Source: Brachyhypopomus gauderio
Taxonomy: Eukaryota; Chordata; Actinopteri; Gymnotiformes; Hypopomidae
DNA length: 64,000 nt
Direction: 5' to 3'
NCBI RefSeq assembly: GCF_052324685.1
Contig: NC_135218.1
Span: forward strand, 12,478,858-12,542,857
Below, in pieces: positions 27,961 to 40,972 of the stretch. The first letter of the stretch is position 1. Each line of letters opens with the position of its first letter. The notes beneath the pieces are model-generated. The model saw only the letters and a list, made by a program, of their open reading frames with translations, was not told the DNA's origin and did not search any database. The position numbers and the translations under genes were made by a program.

Positions 27961-28716
27961 ATAGGGTAACTTCAATATAATAATTTTCTCTTTTCCTTAT
28001 ATATTTGTAATATTGTCACTTTTAGGATTGATTACATGAGGTTTTTATAAAACTGAACTTTTATAAATAATATATCCAGAAAAATTACAGTACCCTACTG
28101 TAAATGAGTATAGAGTGAGATATTAAGATTTATTAACATTTAGATAATTACATGAATACGTGGTAATATATATGTTTGACAGATTAAGTATAGCTTCCAT
28201 AACTTGACAAACCTGTCGGGTCAGTTCAAAACAAACAGAAAATTTTTTTGAACTTATTTGTTTGGATACCAAACAGAGAAGATTCACTGTGTGTATCTGA
28301 GGCAGCATTAATGCATTCGGGCTCTAATGCACTGAAATATCAAACTTCTGGTCATTTTAGAGTTAAGTGTCTTTTACCATTTACTGCTCTTTAGTCCAGT
28401 TCTAGCAGACTTAATATATGTTGAGATCTTATTTAAAGTGCTTCTGCACCACTACAGAAGAGTGCCTTATTACAGTTTATTGTTCTAATTAGTGAAGGGA
28501 ATAAATGAAGCTCTTGTCTTCATCTCACTGATGGAGATTAGACCGAGAGAGTGAGTTGCAACAGAGACCGAGAGAGAAATCATTTCTTAATTATTTATGA
28601 GAAATCATGCCAACAGATATGTTAGGCAAGATAAACGGGCAGATTTATATGAGGATTCTTTTGTGTGGGTTTGGATTCAGTAGCAAGTAACTTGATGTAT
28701 GTAAATGTATGTAATA

Positions 28717-28750
28717 CAGGTGAGAGGTCAGTCAGGTGCAGGCTCAGGTG
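28717..28750 (+). promoter_or_regulatory. triple CAGGTG E-box cluster (ZEB/SNAI-type)
   Basis: CAGGTG occurs three times in 34 bp at 28717-28722, 28733-28738 and 28745-28750. CAGGTG/CACCTG is the known binding site of ZEB1, ZEB2 and SNAI repressors, which repress the miR-200b/200a/429 promoter in mammals. The cluster sits about 0.8 kb upstream of mir-200b. Confidence 0.5.
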
Positions 28751-29513
28751 TATGTGACAAGGGTGCCATTTTGATAAGCATGACTAAGCACTTTCATCGG
28801 CACTGCAATGGCCTGGTTCAAATGGTGTGTCACATGCTCTAGACACAGTTTTGTTTTGATGAAGATGCAGTCAACTAGTTTAGCTCTCCTGGGCTTAGGT
28901 TTTCCTGGTAATCACTCTAAGGTAATGGTTACCAGAGAAACAGGAGCCAGGGTGTTAATTAGTCTAGGCAAATTTGTGCCATGGATTGGTAGGTGTGACT
29001 TTCCAAATGCAACATGTTATATTAAATAAAGTTCAGGTAAAGGGTGGCTCTACATGATTTATGTAACGTTTTTAATTTTTTAAGATGTTTATATATAACT
29101 AGTCCTAATTAAATTCATTACAGACAAGTCTTAACACCACAGTATATGCAAAAGCATTTAACAGTTATTTTTTACTAATTGCTAACATTTCAGGTATCAC
29201 AGAAATGTCTTATCAATGTTAAATATATGCAATTTTACATTTATCTTAAATCTGTATTCTGTAAAAACAGGAACATAAGGAAAAGGCCAAAAATGGAGAT
29301 CAATTGGCTCATCAATGGTGTAAATATATATTTCTTATTAAAAGATTTGTAATATGTCTTCTGTAGAGGAACCTATGAAAACTATAAAATAAGGTGTCCA
29401 GTCTAAGCAGAGTCAGGCAATTAACAAACATTTGATTTGTACATTTTAGTGTGCACAAATTGTGTTTTAAATGAGTTATGTGGAAGAGACCAACTGTTGA
29501 ATGATTTTAAGGA

Positions 29514-29592
29514 TGGTCATCTCCATCTTACGAGGCAGTTTTGGATGTCATACTATTCTCTAATACTGCCTGGTAATGATGCAGATGGTCCT
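29514..29592 (+). ncRNA. mir200b: mir-200b precursor
   Basis: Epithelial microRNA that targets ZEB1/ZEB2 mRNAs. The 3-prime arm at 29561-29582 begins TAATACTGCCTGGTAATGAT, with seed AATACTG. The 5-prime arm at 29524-29545 begins CATCTTACGAGGCAG and pairs with it. The base of the stem extends by GTCATCT (29516) against AGATGGT (29583). The loop (about 15 nt) contains GTCATACTATTCTC. It is the first of three hairpins in the order known for the vertebrate cluster. Confidence 0.94.
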
Positions 29593-29767
29593 CTACAGGA
29601 CATCATTAAATATATACACATGTACCCATAGACATGTGCAGCACTAAAGGAGCACAACTATAATCCCTATGTCATGCCATACTGTGAAGACTAAAGAATC
29701 CCCTTAAATCTTAAGTAACTTGCTGTAAGCTGATAAGTGGTAACAAAAGAGGTGGAATTATGAGGTG

Positions 29768-29868
29768 ATATTGCTTCTCTGCTCTCAGGGCACATCTTAC
29801 CTGGCAGTGCTGGGCTGATTGCTGGTGTTCTAACACTGTCTGGTAATGATGCACACTGGGAGCAATGG
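29768..29868 (+). ncRNA. mir200a: mir-200a precursor
   Basis: The mature 3-prime arm at 29831-29852 begins TAACACTGTCTGGTAATGAT, with the miR-200a/141 seed AACACTG. The 5-prime arm at 29793-29814 begins CATCTTACCTGGCAGTGCTG. The outer stem pairs ATTGCT (about 29770) with AGCAAT (29861-29866). The mature arm has TAATGATG where I recall TAACGATG in zebrafish and human, a difference outside the seed. It lies 270 bp downstream of mir-200b. Confidence 0.93.
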
Positions 29869-30204
29869 AAACGACGAAACAAGACATGATGTGAAGAGTG
29901 TAGTAATTCAATATACAAATACTTGTAATCTATCATTCTCAGACTGGAACGCAACATCAGAAGCATCATTGCCTCTTAAAGCAGGCAAAATTAACACAAA
30001 TACTTCTAACTGAAATTCCAAACACGAGAGGAAGAAAATGTTGCTGAGACTGGTTTGACTATACAGACCACCTCACCAACCCTCTACACCCTGCTATTGT
30101 CATGAGATTCACCCATTAGTGTTTTCCACCCCACCCTGTATATATTGTACCTGTTACCTGTTACCTATAGTATGACTGCCTGGTGTCATAGTCCCCCCAC
30201 CCAG

Positions 30205-30230
30205 ACACACACACACACACACACACACCT
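30205..30230. repeat. short (CA)n repeat
   Basis: A run of about 13 CA units between mir-200a and mir-429. Confidence 0.85.
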
Positions 30231-30913
30231 AATAGTGTGCTCTGTCAACCTGTGATTGGTCCATCCAGCCCTACCTGCATGGCTTATTGTGTTGGTGACA
30301 CCTGAGACCTGTGTGAGGGGAAAAAGTCCACTTTTTACTCTGGATGATGAAGTGAGAGGACGTTATTGCTGTCACTGAAATAGATTAATAGGATCATAGA
30401 TCATACAGAATTATAGGAGTGAGTTAGGAGTTATTTTTCATTATTTGCATAAATTACAAAATGATAGAATCAAGAGGCCAAATTTCAAACTGCAGATTTG
30501 ATAGAATATACACAGCCTCTGACTGTACATAATAAGACGGAACACTTGAACAATGTCATGTATACCCAGATACTTCTGCAGACTGTATGTCCAACCTTCA
30601 TGGGTTGGGTGTTACACAAAACAGCATTTAACAACCATGTCATGTCAAGGCAATGTTTGCCAAGGGCCTGCTCTTAAAGTCTAGTGTAACCAAACCTTTC
30701 TTTACTTTGTCCCAACCTCCACCAATAGCAGCATGTGTACTGTTCTATTGATTTCTATAAACGTCCCATAATCCTCTTCTATTGCTCATCACACTCCACA
30801 CTTGCTGCCCCACAGCTTTATTTTCCACATCTAATTCTCCTACTCTCTTTCTTTCTGTCTTTGTGCAGTGTTGTCACAAAGCCCTTTTCCCTGGCCATAC
30901 ACCTCTACAAAAT

Positions 30914-30993
30914 CCTCTGATTTGCGTCTTACCAGGCAAGCTTAGATGTTGCTACTCTCTCTAATACTGCCTGGTAATGCCGCCAATCACAAG
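30914..30993 (+). ncRNA. mir429: mir-429 precursor
   Basis: The mature 3-prime arm at 30962-30983 begins TAATACTGCCTGGTAATGCC, with seed AATACTG as in miR-200b/c. The 5-prime arm at 30925-30946 begins CGTCTTACCAGGCAAG. The basal stem pairs TGATTTG (30918) with CAATCA (about 30984). The GCCG end of the mature arm identifies it as miR-429. It reads CTGCC where mammalian miR-429 has CTGTC. It lies 1.1 kb downstream of mir-200a. Confidence 0.93.
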
Positions 30994-32708
30994 GAAGATG
31001 ATCGTCATTCTGACCTCCTTGCTACACAGTCAGTGCAGGACATTTTCACACACATATCAGAATACCATCCTTATGTTTTAACTTTTTATGTATTACCCAT
31101 ATAATGGTCCTCTTATTGCAATATGAATGCTTGGTTTGCTATGCCATTACTAAATGAAGTGCATTAATGTATTTATATCTACGATTATGTATAAGCATAC
31201 ATCTAATCATTTTATTAATAATAAACAATTATTAAAATGTGTTGTCTGATAATATTCTCTGTGTGTTATTTTCAACCCCGGGTCAATAGGCTTCATTTAA
31301 ACATAGTTCAACAGAAAAATATACACACACAAGTTCAGACTTTTTAAATTAATAATTCCTTATTAAATCAAAGTGTATTTAAAAACCATGTTAATCAAGC
31401 ATTCAACACATACTTTGAAAACTGTTTGCAATGGTGCTACAAGTTTTGGCAATAGTTTTGATTGGTCAGAGGTTTATAAAGTGACTGAGATTAAGTCGAA
31501 GAATCCAATGGTAAGTGACCTGGCATAACAAATTACATTTGTCAGTAATAAAGGTGATAAAAAAAATGGAATAACTATTAAAGACCAGAATCCAATTTAC
31601 ACTTTATAGGCTTATGGTAGGCACCAGGGTCTTACACCAGATCCTAAAGCAAAAGCCTAAAACAATAGCCTCATTATCCCAAGTCATGACAATAGTCAAT
31701 CAAAAAGATAATCTGACATGAGAAATACCAAATAAATCATACAGTAATAAAAAAGAGAGTTGCTTTATCTACTTCTAACAAATTAGGTAAAATTCAATGG
31801 GCCACTTTTCAAAAGCACAGTTAAGACATTCAGCTATGTACTTGGTTGAAAATAGACTAGGCTACCAGCATCCAGAGGTGGACATACCAGGTTCATAAAG
31901 TAAAAGTCTTCCTAAATTGTGTTGATCCCACTAAATTTACCTGGCTGGATTAGAAAATACAGCAAGCTTGAATAAATTTCTGGGAAGGAGTTTTACTTTC
32001 TAAACCTGGACTGTTCACCTCTCCCAGTATCTACTAAAGACCTTCCTGCGCAAATCATGATATATTCCCTTTTAACATTGAACAATGTACAAGACAAAGA
32101 CACACGTGCTGTCCAACGATTAGCTACCCCAAATCTAAACTTGTAATGCGGTGTTATTTTACAACTATACGTTGTCATTCAAACCCGTTGTCTCCTTTTC
32201 CCATGCTACTTCAGTCCCCTCCAGTCTGCCATCTAAATATGTTTTACGTTAGATGTCAAGACAGTTTTGCCCCAAGCTATGTTCACGTACTGGGGGAAAG
32301 AACGTTGAAAAAGGCAACTTTCTGCATTCTTTCTTTCCCTTCTGTCGGTTTTCCTGACGTTGCTGCCAGTAAACAGATACTGGGTGAGCGAGTTACCTAG
32401 CAGGCAAGATGTGTGTTCTCTAAACCACGCGGAACTTATAGATATGGAAATGATTCACATATTGCGCAAATATAATAATTTTATGTATTACAACTTTTAC
32501 GTGAACCCTCAGTTTAGAAAGCTTATAGTCCCCCAGTCCGCTAGATGGTAGTACATAAAGTTATTAGTCTTCTCTTTGCAACAACAAACGGATTACTTCC
32601 TTTTTTAACAGTTCAGCGTGTCTCTTAGAGCATATATATAGTTATTTCGCAACGTAATTAATTCATAAATAAGTCGTTCACTTAATTTTCAGTTTCTTAC
32701 GACTAACA
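30994..32708. other. spacer between mir-429 and PPIL1
   Basis: AT-rich, no coding signal. The last 300 bp before PPIL1 are more balanced in composition and presumably contain its promoter; I see no diagnostic TATA box. Confidence 0.5.
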
Positions 32709-33886
32709 ATGTCAGGAGTACCACCAGACTCGTGGCAGCCCCCAACGGTTTCGCTTGAGACCACGTAAGTCCAAACATGTTCGCTTTAGCTAAATAATTT
32801 TTGAATGAATGAAGTGTTAAGGAACAGTGTCCAATTCACCGATCTTTGGCGAAGGAACGTAGCTAACACGTCTCTAACTTAGTTAAGTTAACTAACTGAC
32901 TGGTTGTGTAGATGGCGATCTTTTTGTAGCACTCCAAACGTACGACTAGTTAATATGTGTGACTAGTGATGTTCAGCCTCGTTTTCGATTGTTTCTAGAA
33001 TGGGAACAATCGTGATGGAATTGTACTGGAAGCACGCGCCTAAAACCTGCAAGAACTTTGCTGAACTGGGCAGAAGAGGCTATTATAACAATATTAAGTT
33101 CCATCGCATCATCAAGGACTTCATGGTTCAGGGGGGTGACCCAACAGGAACTGGTAAGCCCTGTCAGATTGTGCGGAGTTATACATGTTTAAATAATATA
33201 CTAAAAGATTTAACAAAACGAAAGTATTTAGTAGCAAGATTAGTACCAAACTAAACTATACTAGTTTACACTGCAAACGGGCAATTCTCTTTTTAATTAA
33301 GGTTAAATAGCTGTTTCTATATCTACATTACTCTATGGTATTTTTCTCATTATAGATACATAATTCTCTTTCATTTTTGCCACTTCAGGCCGTGGTGGTG
33401 CATCTATATATGGAAAACAGTTTGAAGATGAACTTCACCCAGAGCTGAAATTCACAGGTGACATTCACCTTAGCTGATATCTCTCAGTAGACTAGACTTC
33501 TAAATGATTAGTAGCTGTATAAACTTTTACAATATATGCATTTGGCAACAGCACATATGTGGATATTTAAAAGAAAAAAAAGACATAGTTCAGTCCTCTA
33601 CCTGAAAGCTGGCTTATATAGAGTAAAAAGCTGACCACTGCTTTCTTTTCGGTATTGTTGTCCAGGTGCTGGAATTCTTGCAATGGCTAATGCAGGCCCA
33701 GATACAAATGGGAGTCAGTTCTTTCTGACCCTGGCTCCCACTCAGTGGTTAGATGGCAAGCACAGTATATTTGGCAGAGTTTGCCAGGGCATGAGTGTTC
33801 TTAATCGAATTGGGATGGTGGAGACCAACAGTCAAGATCGCCCTGTTGAAGACATAAAGATCCTCAGAGTGACTCTACCTAACTGA
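32709..33886 (+). CDS. ppil1: PPIL1, spliceosomal peptidyl-prolyl cis-trans isomerase
   Basis: Nuclear cyclophilin that joins the spliceosome through SNW1/SKIP and catalyses Xaa-Pro isomerisation. Four exons: 32709-32764, 32999-33153, 33389-33457, 33666-33886, giving 166 residues, the same as human PPIL1. Seen: N-terminus [31 protein letters not shown] with the catalytic Arg (FHR) and Phe/Gln of the active site; [65 protein letters not shown]. All active-site residues of the cyclophilin fold are present and no frame break is seen. A polyadenylation signal (AATAATAAA) follows at about 33940. The in-frame Met in exon 2 is internal; the first exon supplies the true start. Confidence 0.96.
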
Positions 33887-34125
33887 AACATTTGTCTCAG
33901 TTTCTCTGATGTCTTATGACTTTGTACAGTTTTTTAAAATAATAAAAACTCATGGTTTGCAATGTGTGGATGAATATTTTAAATTTATACCTTATAGTGG
34001 TCAGCTTTTTAAAGTGGTAAATGTCACTGCTTTCACAACACTTCTGTATAAAATTAAGCCCCTTAGGGATGCAGACTGTTTCTTTTTTTTTTTTTACAAA
34101 CATTTGTGAAAGAAATGGGTTGCTT

Positions 34126-35053
34126 TCAGGAGCTCAGTGAATTCCAGCATGGAACTGTGATAGGATGCCACCTGTGCAACAAATCCAATCATGAAATTTC
34201 CTCACTGCTAAAGTGAACCACAGTCAGCTGTATTATAAGAAAATGGAAGTGTTTGGAACAACAGCAACTTCAGACACTGTGGTAGGCCATGTAAACTGAC
34301 AGATGCTGAAGCGAATAGTGCGAAAAGAGGTCGCTAACTTTGTCAATCACTACAGACATCCAAACTTCATGTGGCCTTTAGATTAGCACAAGAACAGTGC
34401 ACAGAGAGTTTCATGGAATGGGTTTCCATGGTTGAGCAGCTGCATCCAAGCCATACATCACCATGTTTAATGCAAAGCGTCAGATGCAGTGGTGTAAAGC
34501 ACACCGCCACTGAACTCTAGAGCAGTGGAGACGTGTTCTCTGGAGTTACGAATTGCGCTTCTCCATTTGGTAATCTGATGGATGAGTCTGGGTTTGGTGG
34601 ATGCCAAGAGAACGATACTTGTCTTACTGCATTGTGCCAATTTGGTGGAGGGGTGGGATTATAGTGTGGGGTTGTTTTTCAGCAGCTGGGCTTGGCCAGT
34701 ACACAAAGCAAGGTCCATAAAGACATGGATGGCAGAGTCTGGTGTGGATGGACTTGACTGGCCTGCACAGAGTGCTGACCTCAACCCTATAGAACTCCTT
34801 TGGGATGAATTAGAGTGGAGACTGAGAGCCAGGCCTTCTATGTGACCTCACAAATGCGCTTCTGCACCAAAAATTCCCATAGACACACTCCTAAACCTTG
34901 TAGACAGCCTTCCTAGAAGAGTTGTAGTTATTCTAGCTGCAAAGGGTGGACCAACATCAAATTGAACAATTAATGTCAATTAATGAGCTTAATGTCAATT
35001 AAGCTCATATGTGACCCAAGGAAGGTGAGCATATAATTTTGGCAATATAGTGT
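34126..35053 (+). mobile_element. decayed Tc1-like DNA transposon
   Basis: Recognisable Tc1 transposase coding sequence in several frames: GGAGCTCAGTGAATTCCAGC near the left, a GMGFHG-like helix region around 34415, then [11 protein letters not shown] at about 34665 and the final SADLNPIELLWDELE segment at about 34775-34820. The right terminal inverted repeat ends in TTTTGGCAATATAGTGTA. The left terminal repeat is not recognisable, internal blocks are missing and the frame is broken several times, so this copy is inactive. It lies just beyond the PPIL1 polyadenylation site. Confidence 0.85.
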
Positions 35054-38000
35054 ATCTTCCAGGCACCCCAAAGTGGAGGTTGAATTTGAGGACTTCTCAT
35101 TCTGCCTGTGATGTCTTAAAAAACAGATCTTTCCATCACCAGTGCAAAACCAGGTGGGATGCCCAAAAATTACCTGTTCAACAGTGGGACTCGCTGCGAA
35201 CCTGCAAAGAATACTATACTGTATTTTCAGCCAGGTCCCTGCATTGGTGATGGGCTGGTTGTTCAAGAGCAATGGCAATATAGCTACACAATCTCAATAT
35301 TAATCATATGCAGCACAAGACCTATAATAATCCCATATTGGCTTATATTAGTTATATTAGTGACCTGAAGCTAGAAAGCAACCAAAATGAAGCTCTCCCT
35401 AGCACTGGTCTTCTCTTCCTGCTGTAGCAGACACTAGAGAATAGTGGATACCTGATGCAGACTCTTCCTAGGATGTCCTGGTACCTAGAATCCCCTGACC
35501 CCAAGACCTACACATTGTCCCTGGTTTAGTGGTAGCTTCAGTCTTACAGCTAAATAGCAAAGTCATTCTAGTTAAGAACACTTACCCAGATGCAAATGTA
35601 CCAAGAATTAACAACTATCTGTAACAATATATCTAAGACTTTCTTCCAAACATGAAAGAACCATGAAAATGGAATGCTAGGCTTCATCCTGTGAATCCAT
35701 CATCACCTCTTAAGTGCCAGAGATCTTTAAAATGATATGCAAAAAGGCAAAGTCCTTGTTGATGGTGTTTGAAACATTTCAAAAGAGTTTCTATCATTAT
35801 AGAGGACAGACAACATAACAGTAAGAATTCTTTTGGTGGAGTGCTCCACATTCTGGGGGCAACAGCGGCAATGCACAATGTATTAAGAAATATAAGATTT
35901 TGCTGGATAATATTGTAGTAAAGAATCATACAATTATATTTAATTTAACAGAGATTTCCTGTTACTACAATCAGACTCATGAAGATTAAAATATGTTGTG
36001 ATTTTCCATACCTTAAGCCTCAGCCATTCTTTCCCCCCTACTTTTGCATGTTATTGAAAATTAGTGGTCATATACAGGTCACACCATGTATTCTAAGATG
36101 ATATAAATCCTCAGAGATGAGCACTAGATTTCCTGACAATTCAAGGAGCCACAGTAAAAAAAAGGGTGGTAAAAAAGGAGACAAATTCAGTAAGCCATTA
36201 TAATAACAGACAAAAAAAGACATTACTTTCAGTGAACAAGTGCTAAAATACAAGTATGTAAAATTACATCTGGTCTATTAGTGGCATCTCACAATTTTCA
36301 AATATGCCCAGGGCTTAATGTAGATTATCTCAAAATATACAGCTGATGGAAAGACTCTCAAATTTAACAGGACACAGAGGCCGCTTACCTTAGACTCTAT
36401 GTTCCACTCTTCTGATCTAAGCAATGATACATTTGGCACTTTCCCAATGTGGCATTTTAAAATTACATGTGAGTACAAATATTTCTTTAGAGTTCCATTT
36501 TTAATATTGACATTACATTTAATCACATTCATTTTTATTGTACAAGCCTTTCTCTTCAAAGGTTTATATGACTGAAAATAACATTCAATATGGGGCATGC
36601 CTGCTGTTGCATTGTGAGGAAGAGGAACGGGGTTAGAACTGCAACTACAACACACTACTGAAGTTCTCACCTCTTTGTACAGAGATGACAATGCATTGTT
36701 CATCTAATGAAATGAAGTTCAATGCATGGACTGTTTATCCTACAATTTGACTGCTGTGGCAAAAGTAGTGTGTTGCAACGACGAACACAGGAGAAGCTGA
36801 CTGCCACCGCATACCCATATATATGTTATGTACACACACAGAGATACATACTTACAAGAGAATGTAAATACTGTATACAAAGAAACCAACTGGAAAAAAT
36901 TTGAAATTCCAAGACAAAACAGTAACACTTTTTTTCATCAGCGGGGAATAGAAACATCAAGTGTAAATGGCCTGATGTAGGCGGATTACACGCCTTTCTC
37001 TGTGTTACAATCATACAGAGAGTAAGACTGTTCATCTGTTCATAGAGCGTCCAGAACAGCAGGCTCTAAAGAAGAGTCCATGCATAAACCGCTCTCATTC
37101 TCTCTTACTCAGACACATTTGGCACATAGTCACATTAATGTACAGTACATCACAGTCATTGAGCTCTGCCTAAGCCTTATTAAGACAATATATGATGCCC
37201 AACTGCAGGAAGTCATTCAGTTTTCAGTTAGGTTTCCTTCGCGACCCTCTTCAGTTGAAAATTCATCTCGGGTTAGGATGAAAACAGAATTTTCACTTAA
37301 TGGATGCAGATACCAAGTATGACATTGCATCAAAGGAGAGGTACATAGTTGTTTGATGAAAACTCGGATGAAAATATCAAATTCAGGAAAGTCTAAGCAA
37401 AGACTGCAGGTAAGCCACTAATTAGTCATAAATGCTAAGTGAACCTTGAATATTTCGTAAATTTTGAAACTCATAAGTTTACAGTGGGATTTACAATAGC
37501 GTAGAATCATTGCTGTCCTATTCATATTTTCAGTGCAACCAGTCTAGGTCCAAAGTGTGACCCAAGACATGAGATTCACAGCGAAGAGCTACTTCAGATT
37601 TACCCTGATAATGGAATAAAAGTCATGATAACCATGGAAAACCCTGACAAAAAAGAATCACAATACAAAGAGGCCTCACACAAATGATGAAAACAGGATT
37701 CTAAGATATGTGCTACTGTACCTTAGCTTTCCTGCAATCCAATAACAATACATTTCAGTTCAATGATTGTTTGGCAAATATCACCAGTGGCACAATTAGG
37801 TTCTTTATAATCCTATTTCTCACAGTTAAAACAAATACAATTTCCCCTACACCCCAGAGCCTGATTTAAGTACCCACAGCACACATGTATCATCACAAGG
37901 CCTGAGAAAGACAGCAACCCTAGTGCTGATCAAGACCTCTTTGAAAGGTGACCAAGCCTATGGTTCTTACCACAGGTCATCTTTCAACTTAGACAAACGC

Positions 38001-40413
38001 TGATATGACTCCAATAGCTGTTATTGCAAAATGTTTTTCACATATTACCAAAAATATAGATGTTAAAACTAGATTGATTCTCTCAAAAATGTTGAAAAGT
38101 GTCCAAATAGTTTATCATCGCATTCTTAAGAGTTCATTACAAAAACTGTAATGTACTTGTATGAGTGTATGTGTTACAGGTTAATTTTGTTTGGTTTAAC
38201 CTTCTTACAGCTTTACTGCAGTGAAATGTAAGGCCCAGCTAAATAGAAACAGTTATCTAATAACTAAGTAGTGGGCATGTATATCAGGTTTATGTAATTA
38301 ATAAATGTATACATTTATTCAACTTACATTCCTTTTAAACCTTGACCTTTCTAAAAATTCTTGTTCTTCTTTAAAAATTGGCATTCCTTGTGACAGTGAA
38401 AATACAGGATCTCAAATGCCTAATGAAACCCAAAAGAGGATGAATACTCAAACCTTCTTGCTCACGCTGGTCCTACAGAAGTAAATGAATAACAATGCCT
38501 TTTTTGACAAGTCAAATTACCAGTTACTGTAATTAAGTGTGGCCTTTCATTCAGTCCAGTATGGCTGCCCCTTTCAATGTGAAAACCTTTTTCCCTGCCC
38601 ACCTGAACAGCAAAACACTATTACTTTCCACCTATTTTCCAAACGTTCATAGACAACCACAGGTAAGCACTACATGCGCCGTTGGGGCGGTACCTGCGAT
38701 TATAACATTAAAATGTGAAAAAAAAACATGAGGAACACACTGTTCTCAAAGTATATTTACACAATGATGAAAGTTTGAAAAATTGGTGGAAAGTCCTTAA
38801 TAGGCTGTATAAAATGGAAATAGATTACTTGCTTAAGACAAGCAAATACTTTTGGGTATTTTCCTAACATCCCATAGGACTCTAGTCTTAGACTAAAATT
38901 CTGCACTCTTCCTTCCATTATCTATATTTTTCACTTTGGAGACACCCCCCCCTCCTTTAACTAGATGAACTGTCAGTTACAGAATTCTAACCAGCATCCA
39001 TATTCTAACCATCTTTATCACAATGTGATGCAAATACATTTTCAAGTTAACACATAGATGACCTCTTAGTGTAGATGGGCAAGCGTAAATGCTGACTAGA
39101 ATTCTGTGACTGATTTAAGAACTTCTGAGTTAATCAACAAATATGCAGTAAAACCATCCCTCACTGGGATGTACAATTGGGATTTCTTAAGGAATAGGTA
39201 AACAAGTTAGAATCATAAAGGTTAGATCCCTGGATAGCTTATAATAATCTTTGTAGTTGTAGAGTAGAGCTGCATTTTATTTTCAGTTGTTGTTGTAGTT
39301 AGCCCTCAAATCCCACATTCACCAATGGCACATGATTCAATATACTCAGCTGTTTGGCACAATATATGGTCAATATAATATTATTATTTAGCATGTAATT
39401 GCAATTCTTAAAAGACTAAAAATGGCAATCTCTAATCTGTGGTTTCCCTCATTGCCTGCAGAACCTCAACTATAATTAGTGTTAAATACAAAAATTTAAC
39501 AAATAAATACATAAATAATCATAAATTAAATAAATATAATTTGCCTACTTAAGGCTTATGGAATGACATTTTTCTTCAGTTATAAAAAATAATGAATGTC
39601 TCTCTCTGCATGTAAATGTCTATGATGTTTACACAATCTTTCAAAAACAGATTTACATAAATACACACTCTCAGATTTGCACTCCATTAATACTTGAACA
39701 TAAATCACTCACAGATAATTGTTTCCTTTGGGGGAAACCTTATTCAAAAGGTTCTTGTCTACATCTTACTCTAAGAGACAACTTACTGAAAAATCTTTTC
39801 TAAAAGAAATGAAAGTATAGACTTCCATCATCAAAATTTATAGGATTTTTTTCCTCTAGGCAAAAAATGGTATCAAGATATAGAATGTAATCTTTACATG
39901 GGACATGAGCAAAATTACTGTGTATGAACAAGCTTATAGACACACAGCACTCTGACTAGAGCTTATCTTGCCTTTCTGTAGCTAGCCCATTATAGAGTGG
40001 CTTGGGACTACAGCTAGGTGCATTTTTTATGAGGTTGTTACTTTAAAATACCTTATTTTATCATGTAAATCTTTAACATTACAACAGTTGTAAGCCTCCA
40101 GTTATTAAGGGGTGATTTCATTACAATTTGTACCAAAACACGTACCAAAATAGAACCAGGTCATCTCTGGTACCAAAAACAATTATGGACCTTCTTTAAA
40201 AATTGCATTCACTCATATAAATTTAGCCAAATATACTTTCACCTGACTATGTCAACAATAAGTAATTGGTTTGAGTGTTAAAAATATGAATGTGGGGACA
40301 ATCTAACTTAATGCTGAGAAGATTAATAATTCCACCAGAGCTCCATCCTTACACTTTTCTGCTCTTATCCATAATTCTACTCTTTTCTCTTCATTTACTC
40401 CTCTAGTCACCTC
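35054..40413. other. long AT-rich region, probably including the FRS3 3' untranslated region
   Basis: More than 5 kb with no supported coding exon on either strand. The part next to 40.4 kb lies downstream of the FRS3 stop codon and is likely 3' untranslated sequence. Open frames up to 141 codons (36278-36703, minus) lack recognisable domains. Several short A/T runs occur, but no clear repeat family. Confidence 0.5.
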
Positions 40414-40885
40414 TCACAGAGGCAGGTCGGTACTGTTGTGGCGAGTTTTTCGGGAGGTGCCATCATCGCGAGGCAGAGCTTTCTGAAGGTTGGACATGGC
40501 TGCTGTCTTCTGCAAGTCGATCACGGCATAGCACTCTCCTCTACGGGAAATGGGGTTTGCCGCCGCAGCAGCCATGCCGCGCTTAAGAGGGGGAGGTCTC
40601 TGGGGCACTTGAGCTCCGCCCCCTACTCCGTGTCCTGGGCAACTCGAGGCCCCGGCCTCCAGGTCTACCTGGATGTAATTGAGCTGGCGAGAGGGGGGAG
40701 GGGGCGGATGGCGGCCATGCTGCTCGTAGGCGGCACTTCCGATGGCGCCACGTCCCGCCCGCTGCCGACGGAAATCGAAGCTGAAAACTCGCCCCCCCCT
40801 TTCAGGAGGGTTAGGGTGGGGGGGGCACGCATGACGGAGACGTGTTGGAGGCTGTATCTGTATGAGGGAAACAAGACGTGGTCAA

Positions 40886-40972
<87 letters not shown>

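Larger units (their letters stand above)
25440..29513. other. AT-rich intergenic region upstream of the miR-200 cluster
   Basis: About 4 kb without supported coding exons between divergently placed ENO1 (-) and the microRNA cluster (+). It contains a CT microsatellite, a less AT-rich block at 27.5-27.95 kb and an E-box cluster, each listed separately. Confidence 0.5.

Noticed and set aside
36278-36703. 141-codon minus-strand frame
   Set aside because: No recognisable domain, no flanking splice structure, AT-rich; likely chance.
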